DNA of 64,000 bases from JBGTSJ01 sp041940305 (GTDB lineage: Bacteria > Planctomycetota > Planctomycetia > Planctomycetales > Planctomycetaceae). The notes below the pieces were generated by a model, which searched no databases, was not told where the DNA came from, and was given only the letters and a program-made list of their open reading frames with translations. Location: NCBI GenBank assembly GCA_041940305.1, contig JBGTSJ010000007.1, positions 1 to 64,000 of the forward strand. Direction: 5' to 3'. The position numbers were made by a program, and so were the translations under genes. Of the stretch, positions 7,880-17,221 are shown in pieces (within the stretch, counting starts at the first letter, position 1; each line of letters starts with the position of its first letter).

Positions 7880-9964
7880 ATGGAATACATCGTCGGCGGT
7901 ATCATCGGTCTGTTCATCCTCTTCGGCCTGCTGATCCTGATCTCGCGGTTCTACCGCAAGGTCGGCCCGGAAGAGGCGCTGATCATTACCGGCGTCGGCG
8001 GACTGCGGGTCGCCACCGGGCGCGGGACGATCGTGATTCCGATCGCTCACCGCGCGGAGCAGATGGACCTGTCGGTCAAGCGGATCGAGATCGCCCGCCG
8101 CGGCGAGTCGGGACTGATCTGCCGCGACAACATCCGGGCCGATATCGAGGTCGCGTTCTTCGTCCGCGTGAACAACACGCGCGAGGACATTCTGCAGGTG
8201 GCTCAGTCACTGGGCTGCCGTCGGGCGAGCGAGCACCAGGCACTGGTCGAACTGTTCGACGCCAAGTTCTCCGAGGCCCTGAAGACCGTCGGCAAGCACT
8301 TCGATTTCGTCGACCTCTACACTGAGCGGGACAAGTTCAAGGACGAGATTCTCAAGCACATCGGGACAGACCTCAACGGCTACATTCTCGACGACTGCGC
8401 GATCGACTACCTCGAGCAGACGCCAGTCGAGAAGCTGAGCGCGAACAACATCCTCGACGCCGAGGGTATCAAGAAGATCACCGAGTTGACGGCCCGAGAG
8501 CACGTCCGCTCGAACGAGATCACGCGCGAAAAAGAGAAGACGATCAAGAAGCAGGACGTCGAGGCGCAGGAAGCGATCCTGGAGCTGGAGAAGCAGCGCG
8601 TCGAGGCGGTCGAGAAGCAGAAGCGGGAGATCGCGGAGATCACGGCCCGCCAGCACGCCGAGGCGGCCAAGGTGCAGCAGGAAGAGCGGCTCAAGTCGGA
8701 ACGGGCCCGCATCACGACCGAGGAAGAGGTGGAGGTCGCGACGCAGAACAAGGACCGCCAGGTCATTGTTGCACAGCGAAACAAGGAACGCACCGACGCC
8801 GTCGAGCGCGAACGCGTGGAGAAGGACCGGCAGCTCGAAGTGACCGAGCGCGAGCGGATCGTCGGCCTCGCCCAGATCGACAAGGAAAAGGCGATCGAAG
8901 TCGAGAAGCGGAACATCCAGGAGGTGATCCGCGAACGGGTGACCGTCGAACGGACGGTGGTCGAAGAACAGCAGAAGATCAAGGACACCGAGGAGTTCGC
9001 CACGGCGGACCGCGAGAAGCAGGTCAAGATCACGCTCGCCGAGATGGCGGCCCAGGAGTCGTTGGTCAAAGAGATCAAGGCAGCCGAGGCGGCCAAGCAG
9101 TCGGCCGAATTCGTGGCTCAGCAGATGGTGATCGAAGCCGAGGCGGAGCGGCAGGCGGCCGAGAAGCAGACTGCGGCCAAGAAAATGCTGGCCGAGGCTG
9201 TGCAGGCCGAGACCGCCGCCACCGGACTCGCCGAAGCGCAGGTGATCCTCGCAAAGGCCGATGCCACCGAGAAGCAGGGAACGGCCGAAGCGGTCGTCAT
9301 CCAGAAGAAGCTGGTTGCCGAAGCCGAAGGTCATAAGGCGAAGGCGGACGCCGTCCAGAAGCTGGGCCTGGCGGAAGCCGACGTCATGCACCAGAAGTTC
9401 TCCGCCGAAGCCCGCGGCATCGAGGAGAAGGCCGAAGCGATGAAGCTGTTCGACGGCGTGGGCCGCGAGCACGAAGAGTTCAAGCTGCGGCTGAACAAGG
9501 ACAAGGACATCGAGATTGCCGCGATCTCCGCGCAGGAAGAGATCGCCAAGAGCCAGGCGGACATCGTCGGCAAGGCGCTGCAGACGGCCCGCATCGACAT
9601 CGTCGGCGGCGAGACGGAGTTCTTCGACAAGATTGTCGACTCGGTCAAAGCCGGCAAGGCGGTCGACCGCTGGGTCTACAACAGCGACGTGTTGAGCGAC
9701 GTGAAGAACACGTTCTTCAACGGCGAGTCGAACGGCGACTTCCGCTCGAGCCTCAGAAAGTTCACGGACCACTTCGGGATGAGCTTCGAGGACGTGAAAG
9801 ACATGACCGTCACGGCCCTGCTGGCGAAGTTCATGCTGCAGGCCGACGACGACGCGACGACCAGCGCACTCAAACGACTGCAGCGCGTGGTGCAGTCAGC
9901 GGGAGTCAGCGACAAGAAGGTGGCGTCCCTGGGAATCGGGGCGGCGGAGCAGTCGCATGCTTGA
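7880..9964 (+). CDS. yqiK-like: Flotillin-family protein, YqiK type (SPFH domain plus long coiled coil)
   Basis: Membrane-associated scaffold of lipid microdomains. The N-terminus has one membrane helix (GGIIGLFILFGLLILIS, residues 6-22), then an SPFH domain to about residue 200 (IITGVGGLRVATGRGTIVIP, MDLSVKRIEIARRG). Residues about 215-545 are an extended Glu/Lys/Arg/Ala-rich coiled coil, ending in the flotillin-type AEAEG/AEARGIEEKAEAMKLFDG repeats. The last 140 residues form a separate domain with AGKAVDRWVYNSD. It is 694 aa, longer than E. coli YqiK (about 550 aa). Its upstream partner is the YqiJ-like gene; the downstream large ATPase suggests a shared function. Family assignment is firm. 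Confidence 0.92.
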   Translation: MEYIVGGIIGLFILFGLLILISRFYRKVGPEEALIITGVGGLRVATGRGTIVIPIAHRAEQMDLSVKRIEIARRGESGLICRDNIRADIEVAFFVRVNNTREDILQVAQSLGCRRASEHQALVELFDAKFSEALKTVGKHFDFVDLYTERDKFKDEILKHIGTDLNGYILDDCAIDYLEQTPVEKLSANNILDAEGIKKITELTAREHVRSNEITREKEKTIKKQDVEAQEAILELEKQRVEAVEKQKREIAEITARQHAEAAKVQQEERLKSERARITTEEEVEVATQNKDRQVIVAQRNKERTDAVERERVEKDRQLEVTERERIVGLAQIDKEKAIEVEKRNIQEVIRERVTVERTVVEEQQKIKDTEEFATADREKQVKITLAEMAAQESLVKEIKAAEAAKQSAEFVAQQMVIEAEAERQAAEKQTAAKKMLAEAVQAETAATGLAEAQVILAKADATEKQGTAEAVVIQKKLVAEAEGHKAKADAVQKLGLAEADVMHQKFSAEARGIEEKAEAMKLFDGVGREHEEFKLRLNKDKDIEIAAISAQEEIAKSQADIVGKALQTARIDIVGGETEFFDKIVDSVKAGKAVDRWVYNSDVLSDVKNTFFNGESNGDFRSSLRKFTDHFGMSFEDVKDMTVTALLAKFMLQADDDATTSALKRLQRVVQSAGVSDKKVASLGIGAAEQSHA

Positions 9965-9970
9965 TCGAAA

Positions 9971-10061
9971 GAGGGGCCACTGATGACGCGGATCTGGCGG
10001 ATTCTCGCGGATAGAATCTGCGTAAATCCGCGTCATCCGTACCATCTGCGGCCCCCTTTGA
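9971..10061. repeat. Palindromic repeat, family A, left of GxxExxY gene 1
   Basis: Contains GGGGCCACTGATGACGCGGA and, after an internal loop, CGCGTCATCCG and CATCTGCGGCCCCC. It occupies the spacer between flotillin and the GxxExxY gene; the gene's ATG is 12 bases after its end. With the copy at 10484-10566 it brackets the gene. Confidence 0.85.
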
Positions 10062-10073
10062 CGGGAGACTCCT

Positions 10074-10496
10074 ATGCCCAGCGACAAGCTCCTCCACGCC
10101 GACCTCACCGACGCGATCATCAAGTCGTTCTATCACGTCTACAACACGCTCGGCTTCGGCTTCCTCGAAAAGGTCTACGAGAACTCGATGGCAATCTCGC
10201 TGAGAAACGCCGGCCTGTTCGTCGTGCCCCAGATGCCGGTGGAGGTGTACTTCGAGAAACTGCGGGTCGGCACCTACTGCGCGGACCTGCTGGTTTCGAA
10301 CCTGGTCATCGTCGAGATCAAATCCGTCGAGAACCTGCACCCCGCACACGAGGCTCAGCTGATCAACTACCTGAAAGCCACTGATATCGAAGTCGGCCTG
10401 CTGCTCAACTTTGGCGAGAAACCTGAGTTCCGGCGCAAGGTTTTCAGCAACGAACGCAAGCAGCACCGAGTCGTCCCCAAAGGAGACCACGGATGA
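10074..10496 (+). CDS. GxxExxY protein, PD-(D/E)XK nuclease fold (copy 1)
   Basis: Small protein of the GxxExxY family, whose fold is that of PD-(D/E)XK nucleases. The family motif is GFLEKVYENS (residues about 29-38), the acidic/catalytic strand is CADLLVSNLVIVEIKS (D...EIK), followed by HEAQLINYLKATDIEVGLLLNFG. All putative active-site residues are present in this copy. The 140-residue length is typical. Its final codons (PKGDHG, stop) are read inside the right-hand palindromic repeat, which supplies the TGA. It interrupts the flotillin-ATPase gene order and is bracketed by family A repeats, as is the second copy at 57027. Biological role of the family is not established. Confidence 0.9.
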   Translation: MPSDKLLHADLTDAIIKSFYHVYNTLGFGFLEKVYENSMAISLRNAGLFVVPQMPVEVYFEKLRVGTYCADLLVSNLVIVEIKSVENLHPAHEAQLINYLKATDIEVGLLLNFGEKPEFRRKVFSNERKQHRVVPKGDHG

Positions 10497-10566
10497 CGCA
10501 GATGACGCGGGTTCTCGCTGATCCGCGAAAATCCGCCAGATCCGCGCCATCCGCGGTCCCCCCTTG
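10484..10566. repeat. Palindromic repeat, family A, right of GxxExxY gene 1
   Basis: Contains GACCACGGATGACGCAGATG on the left and CCAGATCCGCGCCATCCGCGG on the right. The TGA at 10494-10496 inside the left arm ends the GxxExxY gene; the ATPase ATG at 10568 is directly after the element. The repeat therefore forms the entire junction between the two genes. Confidence 0.85.
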
Positions 10567-10567
10567 A

Positions 10568-13500
10568 ATGCCCGATCCCACTCCCCAACCCGATGCCGCT
10601 CCGCAGCTGGAAGGCGGCACTTATGAGATCATCCGCAACCGGTTGCGGGGGTACGGGGAGGAGCTGCGCGCGCGACTGTCGCGGCTGAACGCGGCGCGGA
10701 AGGATGTCTTCGGGTCGATCGACGTCAAGCTGCTGGCGACCGAGCGGATCACGACGGAGCACAACTGTGTCCCGCGGGATATGGCGGCCGTCGGGGACCG
10801 GTTTCTGTTCGGGTACAACGTGCACTTCGGGCTGAAAACCGAGCGGCACATCGCCGACGTCTTCGCTGCATATGAGTTCCGGCGTCCCGGCGGTGAGAGC
10901 GGCGAAGCTTCTGCAGAGGCCCACGGGTTGCAGCCGGTAGGCTTCGATGTGCTGGGTCTCAACGACCCGCGGTTCGAGAAGGACCTGCAGGACGTTTACC
11001 GTTACTACAAGAACGCCACGTTCGCGCAGTTCGTGCATCGCGGGCCGCACCTGTTCATGGTGTTTCAGGTCGGCCGCTCGCCGCTGGACGTCAAAACGTT
11101 TAAATGGCTGCTGCGGCCCGAAGGCCTGCAGTATCTCGACAACCGCAGCGACCACGAGGTCCGCCCGCCGCCGCAGCACGAGTTTGAATGGATCCGCTGC
11201 ACGCGCGACATGCATCGGCAGGGAGTTCACCCGCACATCTCTATCGAAGACCGCCTGTTCGTGGAGACAGTCGGCGGCGACCTGACCATCAAGATCGAGA
11301 ACAATACCGACTCGGGGCAGGGGATCTACTCCGAACCGGTCGACAACGCCGACCAGACGCTCGACGACGCCGAGACCTATTACGCGATCGTCGGCAACCT
11401 GATCCTGCTGAAGATCAAGCCGTACCAGGAGGCGCGGTTCCGCTATATCGTCTACAGCGAAAAGATCGAGCAGGCCCGCCGGCTCGACGCCATTGAGCAG
11501 GCGTGCGTGCTGCTGCCCGATGATCACGGGCTCATCTTCTCCAGCGGCTACTTCCTGCAGTCGGGGGAGTACAAGACTTTTGACAGCGCTCATACCGGGC
11601 TGCTGTTTGAGCGGCGGATTGCCAGCCCCAACGGCGAGGACACGCTCTTTGTGTTCCATCAGCCGCAGTCGGGGGATTACGTGCTGCTCGGCTACAACAT
11701 GATCGAGCAGAAGGTCGAGACGCCGGTCGTGTGCAACGGCTTCACGCTGTTTCACGCCGGCGAGATGCTGCAGTTCAAGGTGCAGCCGGAGCCCCAGAAG
11801 CACCACGCCGTGCAGGTCTGGCAGACTCCCTACGTCGGTGAAAACTACGTGCCGCCGACGAACTCCGATTCCTACCTGTACAAGATCGGCAATCGCGACA
11901 TCGTCCGCGGCATGGCCGAATGCCAGGCGATTCTCAAGCTGATCGACAAAGAGGATTCGTACTCCGGCCTGTATGTCGATCTTGTCAAACTGACGACCGA
12001 CGTCCTCGACTCCTACTTCTGGATCGGACACGCGGGGGCCGAGAACCTGGCAGAGCCGCTGGCGCAGATCCGCGACGCCGCGCGATCGGCCGTGGATGAG
12101 TTCGAGAAGGTTGTCCGCGTCCGCAAGAACACTGCCGAACAGACGCAGCAGGTCCAGCAGAAGACGCGGGCTCTGCTGTCGGAAGTGCATCGCGCCCGGT
12201 TCGACGCGATCGACGGCTTCGTGAGATCACTCGCCGGCCTGCGGGGCATCCGCGGTGAGATCATCGGCCTGAAGGAATTGCGGTACGTCGATCTCCCGAC
12301 CGTCGAGGGTCTGGAACAGGAGGTCACTCAGGAGACGGAGCGGCTGTCGCATCGCTGCGTCGAGTTCCTGCTCAGGCCGGATGCACTGCAGCCCTACGCC
12401 GACAAGGTCGCCGATGAGCAGGCGGCGATCGAAGGCCTGCAGAAAGTCAGCGAAGCGAAAAAGCAGGCGGAGCGGATCGGCGCATCGGCGACCGAGCTGG
12501 AGATGCTGATCGAGATCGTCTCGAACCTGAAGATCGACGACGCCACGCAGCGAACCGCCATCATCGACGGCATCTCGGCGGTCTTCACCAAGGTCAACAC
12601 CGCGCGGGCTGCGCTCAAGCGGAAGATGCAGGAGCTGGCTTCGGTCGAAGGGGCGGCCGAGTTCGGCTCACAGCTCAAGCTGCTCAACCAGTCGGTCGTC
12701 AACTTCCTCGACGTCTGCGACGCCCCGCAGAAGTGCGAAGAGTACCTCACCAAGCTGATGGTGCAGGTCGAGGAACTCGAGGGGAAGTTCGCCGAATTCG
12801 ACGAATTCGTGGTCCAGCTCGCCGAGAAGCGGGACGAAATCTACAACGCGTTCGAGACCCGACGGCTGCAGCTGGTCGAAGCCCGCAACAAGCGGGCCGG
12901 CGCCCTTGCGTCCGCGGCCGACCGCATCCTCAAGGGGATCAAGTCCCGCGTCGACGGGCTCGAATCGGTCAACGACATCCACGGCTACTTCGCCGGGGAC
13001 CTGATGATCGAAAAGGTCCGCGACATCGTGCGGCAGCTGGACGGCCTCGGCGACAGCGTCAAGGTGGACGACATCCAGTCGCGGCTGAAGACGATCCGCG
13101 AAGACGCCGTCCGCCAGCTCAAGGACAAGCAGGAGCTGTACGAAGATGGCGAGAACGTTATCAAGTTCGGCAAGCACCGCTTCTCAGTGAATACACAGGT
13201 GCTGGACCTCACCACCGTTCAGCGCGACGGCGACCTCTGCCTGCACCTTACCGGCACCGACTTCTACGAGCCGCTCAACAATCCCGAGATCGACGCCCTC
13301 GATGACGTCCGTGACATGGAAGTCGTCAGCGAGAACCGGGACGTGTACCGCGCCGAGTACCTGGCGTACCAAATCCTGAGCACGGCCCGCACTAACGACG
13401 AGAGCCCGTTTATCCGCGACCCGAAGGGGAGCGCGGCCCCGCGCGATCTCGATTCCCTCACGGCCGAAGTCCAGCGCTTCATGGCCCCGCGCTACAGCGA

Positions 13501-16204
13501 AGGCTACACGAAGGGGGTCCACGACCACGATGCCGCCCTTCTGTTGCAGGCATTGCTCGAGATCGACGCGACCTGCGGCCTGCTCCGCTACTCGTCGCTG
13601 GCCCGCGCCGTCGCCCGCCTGTTCTGGGAGTACTTTGCCGACAAGCGGGTCAAAACCCTGATGGGGGCGCGCCTCGCGGGCTTCGGCGCCGTCGCACAGG
13701 CCTTCCCCGGGACCACGCAGCAGGCCGAGTACATCGAAGAGCTGCAGGAAATGCTCGCCGCGTTTTTGGCGGAAGTCGATCTCTTTGGTAGCCCGTCGCG
13801 TCAGCAAGGGCCGAGTACTCCACCCGACGCCGACTCCAAATCCCCCTCGCTTGCGCGTCGGGCTAGCGTTGACGACGCCCTCGCCGGCGAAGCCGCTGAG
13901 TACCTGTTCTACGAGCTGACCACCGGCGACACGTTCGCTGTCAGCCAGGCGGCCGCCGACCTGGTCCGCGAGTTCAAGGAACACCTCCACGTCCACGGCC
14001 GGAGTGAGCGGTTCACCGAGTCGCTGCACTCGCTGCAGAAAGCCACCGCGCCGGCCTTTGAACTCATCCGGGACTGGGTACGCGCGTATGTCGACTCCCG
14101 GAGCGCGACCCACGATTACGTCGACGAAGCGTCCGTTTGTCTCCTCGCCGGTTCCATCGACGAGCGGCGCATCGTCGCCGCAGAGACCGATCGGGAGATC
14201 AACGGCCTGGCCGGCACGCATCCGGCCATCGCGGGAGGCCGTTACTCACTGAACTTCAACCGCTTCCTGCACAAGCTGGCCGCGTTCGAACGGGACGTGG
14301 TGCCGCGATTTCAGCGTTATCACCATCTCAAGACCGAGATCGTGGACGACGCCCGCAGCGAGATGAAGCTGAACGAGTTCAAGCCGCGGGTGTTGACGTC
14401 CTTCGTCCGCAACAGGCTGATCGACACCACTTATCTTCCCCTGATTGGCGACAACCTTGCCAAGCAGGTCGGCACCGCCGGCGAGCAAAAGCGGACCGAC
14501 CGGCAGGGCCTGCTGCTGCTCATCTCCCCCCCCGGCTACGGCAAGACGACGCTGATGGAGTACGTCGCCAACCGGCTGGGGATCATATTCATGAAGATCA
14601 ACGGCCCGGCCCTCGGCCACGAGGTGAAGTCGCTCGACCCGCAGGCCGCTCCCAATGCCGGCGCCCGTGAGGAGGTCGAAAAGCTCAGCCTTGCGTTCGA
14701 GATGGGGGACAACGTGATGATCTATCTGGATGACATTCAGCACTGTCATCCGGAGTTCCTGCAGAAGTTCATCTCGCTCTGCGACGCCCAGCGGAAGGTC
14801 GAAGGCGTCTACAAGGGGCACACCCGCACGTACGACTTCCGCGGCAAGAAGGTCTGCGTGGTGATGGCGGGGAACCCGTACACCGAGAGCGGCGAGAAGT
14901 TCAAGATCCCCGACATGCTCGCCAACCGGGCCGACATCTATAACCTTGGCGAGATCATCGGCGACAGCGGGGCCGCATTCGAGATGAGCTATCTCGAGAA
15001 CGCCCTCACGTCGAATCCCGTACTCGCCCGTCTCGCGTCCCGCAGCCGCGGCGACGTGCAGGCCGTCATCCAGATGGCCGAACGTGCCCGCACCCGGGCC
15101 GACGGCTCCGCCGTCAGCGCCCCCGAGAACCTGGCGGCGCTCACCGAGGGCATCGACCTCGAAGGGACGTACCCGCTCGACGAACTCGGCGAGTACGTCA
15201 ACACGATGATCAAGCTGCTTCGCGTGCGCGACGTCGTACTGACGATGAACAAGGAGTACATCAAGTCGGCCGCCACGCACGACGACTATCGCACCGAGCC
15301 GCCGTTCCTGCTGCAGGGCTCCTACCGCAACATGAACCGCATCGCCGAGAAGGTGCTGCCGGTTATGAACGTGCAGGAACTGGAGACGCTCATCGTCTCC
15401 AGCTACCAGAACGACGCGCAGACCCTTACCAGCGGCACGGAGTGGAACCTGCTCAAATTCAAGGAGCTGCTGGGCAAGCTGACCCCTCAGGAACAGGAGC
15501 GCTGCGAAGACATCCGCCGCACGTTTCGGCAAAACGTCAAGCTACGCGGCGTCGGCGCCGACGACAAGGTCGGCCTCGTCATCGCTCAGCTCTCGACGTT
15601 TGCGGACGGCCTAGACTCCATCCGCAAGGCCGTGACCACCGGTGTCGGCCAGCTTACCGACCGCAACGGCCACGACGACCACATCGCCGCCGCCGTCAAT
15701 AAGATCGAAGCGCTCAATACAGGGCTTACGTCACTCTCGGAACGGATCAACGATGGCCTGGCCCAGATCGCGCGTCTCGCCGATCGGCCCATTGAAATCG
15801 ACGTGCCGCCCATCGACGTTAAGTGGCCCGAAACGCTGCCCGCCGCACTCTCTGACCGATCAGCGGGCGGACAAAGTGCCCCCGCTGTCACACAGGCCGC
15901 ACCGGCCGAGAACAGGCCGATTGTCCGCGACGCGACCGACGCCGACGACGACCAGGGCGACGACTCCTCTCGACCCGACCGCATCACCGTCGTCAACCGC
16001 CTCCCGCGATCGGTTCTCAACGTGATGGAGCAGCAGTTCCAGCTCATGAACGGCTGGATGAAACCGGTCCTGGAGCTGACCGCCCAGCAGCGAACCGAAA
16101 TGGCCGAACTGCGGCCGATGATCGAGGAATGCCTCCGCCATTACCGCTCTCTCCTCCGCAAACTCGAAGAAGCCCACGACCGCGACGCGCCCTCCCAGGC
16201 CTAA
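10568..16204 (+). CDS. Giant AAA ATPase of the 'DNA repair ATPase' / DUF3686 type
   Basis: The 1878-residue cytoplasmic protein has a large N-terminal region of the DUF3686 kind (residues about 20-1000, with helical/coiled-coil segments around 500-880) and a C-terminal AAA ATPase. Walker A is SPPGYGKTT (GYGKTT at 1323-1328), Walker B is MIYLDDIQH (DD at 1388-1389), and a sensor-like segment VVMAGNPYTESGEKF follows. A low-complexity Ala/Asp-rich linker lies near 1760-1815 before a helical tail. The name 'DNA repair ATPase' is historical; I know of no firm function. Position after YqiJ/flotillin suggests a role at flotillin membrane domains. Residues about 1074-1100 are encoded by an inserted palindromic repeat. 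Confidence 0.85.
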   Translation: MPDPTPQPDAAPQLEGGTYEIIRNRLRGYGEELRARLSRLNAARKDVFGSIDVKLLATERITTEHNCVPRDMAAVGDRFLFGYNVHFGLKTERHIADVFAAYEFRRPGGESGEASAEAHGLQPVGFDVLGLNDPRFEKDLQDVYRYYKNATFAQFVHRGPHLFMVFQVGRSPLDVKTFKWLLRPEGLQYLDNRSDHEVRPPPQHEFEWIRCTRDMHRQGVHPHISIEDRLFVETVGGDLTIKIENNTDSGQGIYSEPVDNADQTLDDAETYYAIVGNLILLKIKPYQEARFRYIVYSEKIEQARRLDAIEQACVLLPDDHGLIFSSGYFLQSGEYKTFDSAHTGLLFERRIASPNGEDTLFVFHQPQSGDYVLLGYNMIEQKVETPVVCNGFTLFHAGEMLQFKVQPEPQKHHAVQVWQTPYVGENYVPPTNSDSYLYKIGNRDIVRGMAECQAILKLIDKEDSYSGLYVDLVKLTTDVLDSYFWIGHAGAENLAEPLAQIRDAARSAVDEFEKVVRVRKNTAEQTQQVQQKTRALLSEVHRARFDAIDGFVRSLAGLRGIRGEIIGLKELRYVDLPTVEGLEQEVTQETERLSHRCVEFLLRPDALQPYADKVADEQAAIEGLQKVSEAKKQAERIGASATELEMLIEIVSNLKIDDATQRTAIIDGISAVFTKVNTARAALKRKMQELASVEGAAEFGSQLKLLNQSVVNFLDVCDAPQKCEEYLTKLMVQVEELEGKFAEFDEFVVQLAEKRDEIYNAFETRRLQLVEARNKRAGALASAADRILKGIKSRVDGLESVNDIHGYFAGDLMIEKVRDIVRQLDGLGDSVKVDDIQSRLKTIREDAVRQLKDKQELYEDGENVIKFGKHRFSVNTQVLDLTTVQRDGDLCLHLTGTDFYEPLNNPEIDALDDVRDMEVVSENRDVYRAEYLAYQILSTARTNDESPFIRDPKGSAAPRDLDSLTAEVQRFMAPRYSEGYTKGVHDHDAALLLQALLEIDATCGLLRYSSLARAVARLFWEYFADKRVKTLMGARLAGFGAVAQAFPGTTQQAEYIEELQEMLAAFLAEVDLFGSPSRQQGPSTPPDADSKSPSLARRASVDDALAGEAAEYLFYELTTGDTFAVSQAAADLVREFKEHLHVHGRSERFTESLHSLQKATAPAFELIRDWVRAYVDSRSATHDYVDEASVCLLAGSIDERRIVAAETDREINGLAGTHPAIAGGRYSLNFNRFLHKLAAFERDVVPRFQRYHHLKTEIVDDARSEMKLNEFKPRVLTSFVRNRLIDTTYLPLIGDNLAKQVGTAGEQKRTDRQGLLLLISPPGYGKTTLMEYVANRLGIIFMKINGPALGHEVKSLDPQAAPNAGAREEVEKLSLAFEMGDNVMIYLDDIQHCHPEFLQKFISLCDAQRKVEGVYKGHTRTYDFRGKKVCVVMAGNPYTESGEKFKIPDMLANRADIYNLGEIIGDSGAAFEMSYLENALTSNPVLARLASRSRGDVQAVIQMAERARTRADGSAVSAPENLAALTEGIDLEGTYPLDELGEYVNTMIKLLRVRDVVLTMNKEYIKSAATHDDYRTEPPFLLQGSYRNMNRIAEKVLPVMNVQELETLIVSSYQNDAQTLTSGTEWNLLKFKELLGKLTPQEQERCEDIRRTFRQNVKLRGVGADDKVGLVIAQLSTFADGLDSIRKAVTTGVGQLTDRNGHDDHIAAAVNKIEALNTGLTSLSERINDGLAQIARLADRPIEIDVPPIDVKWPETLPAALSDRSAGGQSAPAVTQAAPAENRPIVRDATDADDDQGDDSSRPDRITVVNRLPRSVLNVMEQQFQLMNGWMKPVLELTAQQRTEMAELRPMIEECLRHYRSLLRKLEEAHDRDAPSQA
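13789..13865. repeat. Palindromic repeat (TAGCCCG family) inserted in frame in the ATPase gene
   Basis: Arms TAGCCCGTCGCGTCAGCAAG and its near complement CTTGCGCGTCGGGCTA (about 18 of 22 positions pair) enclose a spacer. It encodes a Ser/Pro/Arg-rich insert between two helical segments. The same arm occurs in intergenic DNA at 17222-17245 and 22311-22332. Confidence 0.8.
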
Positions 16205-16349
16205 GGGGGCCGCGGATCAGCGCGGATCGCTAAGCCAAGCTGTAAGTCCAGCCGTGTTGACAACACCTGAGCTGCAAATCGAGGAGGGACCTGGCGGCGC
16301 CCGGAATCCGCGCGAATCCGCCCATTCCGCGTCATCCGCGGCCCCCCTT
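16203..16349. repeat. Family A palindromic repeat, split copy after the ATPase gene
   Basis: The left part (AGGGGGCCGCGGATCAGCGC) starts at the ATPase stop codon; the right part at about 16290-16349 ends ATTCCGCGTCATCCGCGGCC. About 60 unrelated bases separate them. The open frame of the following GGDEF gene reads through the right part. Confidence 0.75.
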
Positions 16350-17168
16350 TCCCGCCCCGTGTGGCTCCTGCTCGTCATCGAAGCCGCACTCGTCACGGCT
16401 TGCACCGCCCTCCTGGGCACACTGGCCGGTCTCCCTCTCGTTGCCGTCGCGCTCTGCGCCCCGCAGATCGTCGCCGCCGCCTGGATCGCCGGGACCCGCC
16501 CCGCACTGGTGCTGACGTTCGGCTCCGCATGCGGCTGGTATCTTCCGGCCATTTCGTACCGGGGAGTTGACCACGCGGCCGTCGATCTGCCATCAGCCGT
16601 GATCGGCACCGCGGTCCTCATCGCCTTCACGCTGCTGGTCCAGAAGTGGAAGGAGTCCATCCGCCGCGCCCATGAAGCGGCCGAAACGGACCCACTGACC
16701 GGTCTGCTCAATCGCCGCGGCTTCCTGGCGCGCGTCGAAGCCGAACGCAATCGCAGTCAGCGGAGCGGTGCACCGCTCGCCGTCGCCTTCCTCGACTGCG
16801 ACCGCTTCAAGGAGCTCAACGACACCCGCGGCCATCAGACGGGAGACCGCCTGCTGATCGCGACCAGCGAAGTGCTGCGGGCGAACGTCCGCAACTACGA
16901 CAGCGTGGCCCGGCTCGGAGGCGACGAATTCGCCGTGCTCTTGCCGGATGTCGAAGAGGCCGGCGCCTGTGCCGCCTCCGACCGTCTGCTCACGGCGCTG
17001 CACGCGGAGATGACCCGGCAAGGATGGCCCGTCACCTTCAGTATCGGCGTCGCCGTCTTCGCGAGGCCGCAGGCGACGACCGAGATGATCGCCGCGGCCG
17101 ACGCCGCGATGTACGAAATCAAACGCTCCGGCCGAGCCGCCGTCCGGGTCACCGTCATCAATAGCTGA
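16254..17168 (+). CDS. Membrane-bound diguanylate cyclase (GGDEF)
   Basis: Makes cyclic di-GMP from two GTP. Two to four N-terminal membrane helices (WLLLVIEAALVTACTALLGTLA, VAVALCAPQIVAAAWIA, AVIGTAVLIAFTLLV) precede a GGDEF domain from about residue 145. The active-site loop is RLGGDEFAVLLP and the inhibitory I-site RNYD lies five residues before GGDEF, so product inhibition is expected. The opening part TDPLTGLLNRRGF is canonical. The start is uncertain: GTG at 16254 gives 304 aa, but codons 12-32 lie inside a repeat element, so the in-frame GTG at 16359, just before the first helix, may be the real start. Same strand as the ATPase, possibly the last gene of that cluster. Confidence 0.9.
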   Translation: MLTTPELQIEEGPGGARNPRESAHSASSAAPLSRPVWLLLVIEAALVTACTALLGTLAGLPLVAVALCAPQIVAAAWIAGTRPALVLTFGSACGWYLPAISYRGVDHAAVDLPSAVIGTAVLIAFTLLVQKWKESIRRAHEAAETDPLTGLLNRRGFLARVEAERNRSQRSGAPLAVAFLDCDRFKELNDTRGHQTGDRLLIATSEVLRANVRNYDSVARLGGDEFAVLLPDVEEAGACAASDRLLTALHAEMTRQGWPVTFSIGVAVFARPQATTEMIAAADAAMYEIKRSGRAAVRVTVINS

Positions 17169-17221
17169 AGAGGCGAGAGCCGTCCTTTCCGTACCGTTCG
17201 AACTGCGAATCCCGCCCACAC

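Noticed and set aside
8207..9772. Long leucine/aspartate-rich open frame antisense to the flotillin gene
   Set aside because: It is the complement of the charged coiled coil; such frames stay open because of GC-rich codon use.
10367..12190. Long open frame antisense to the giant ATPase
   Set aside because: No family features; the plus-strand frame is continuous over 1878 codons and has clear motifs.
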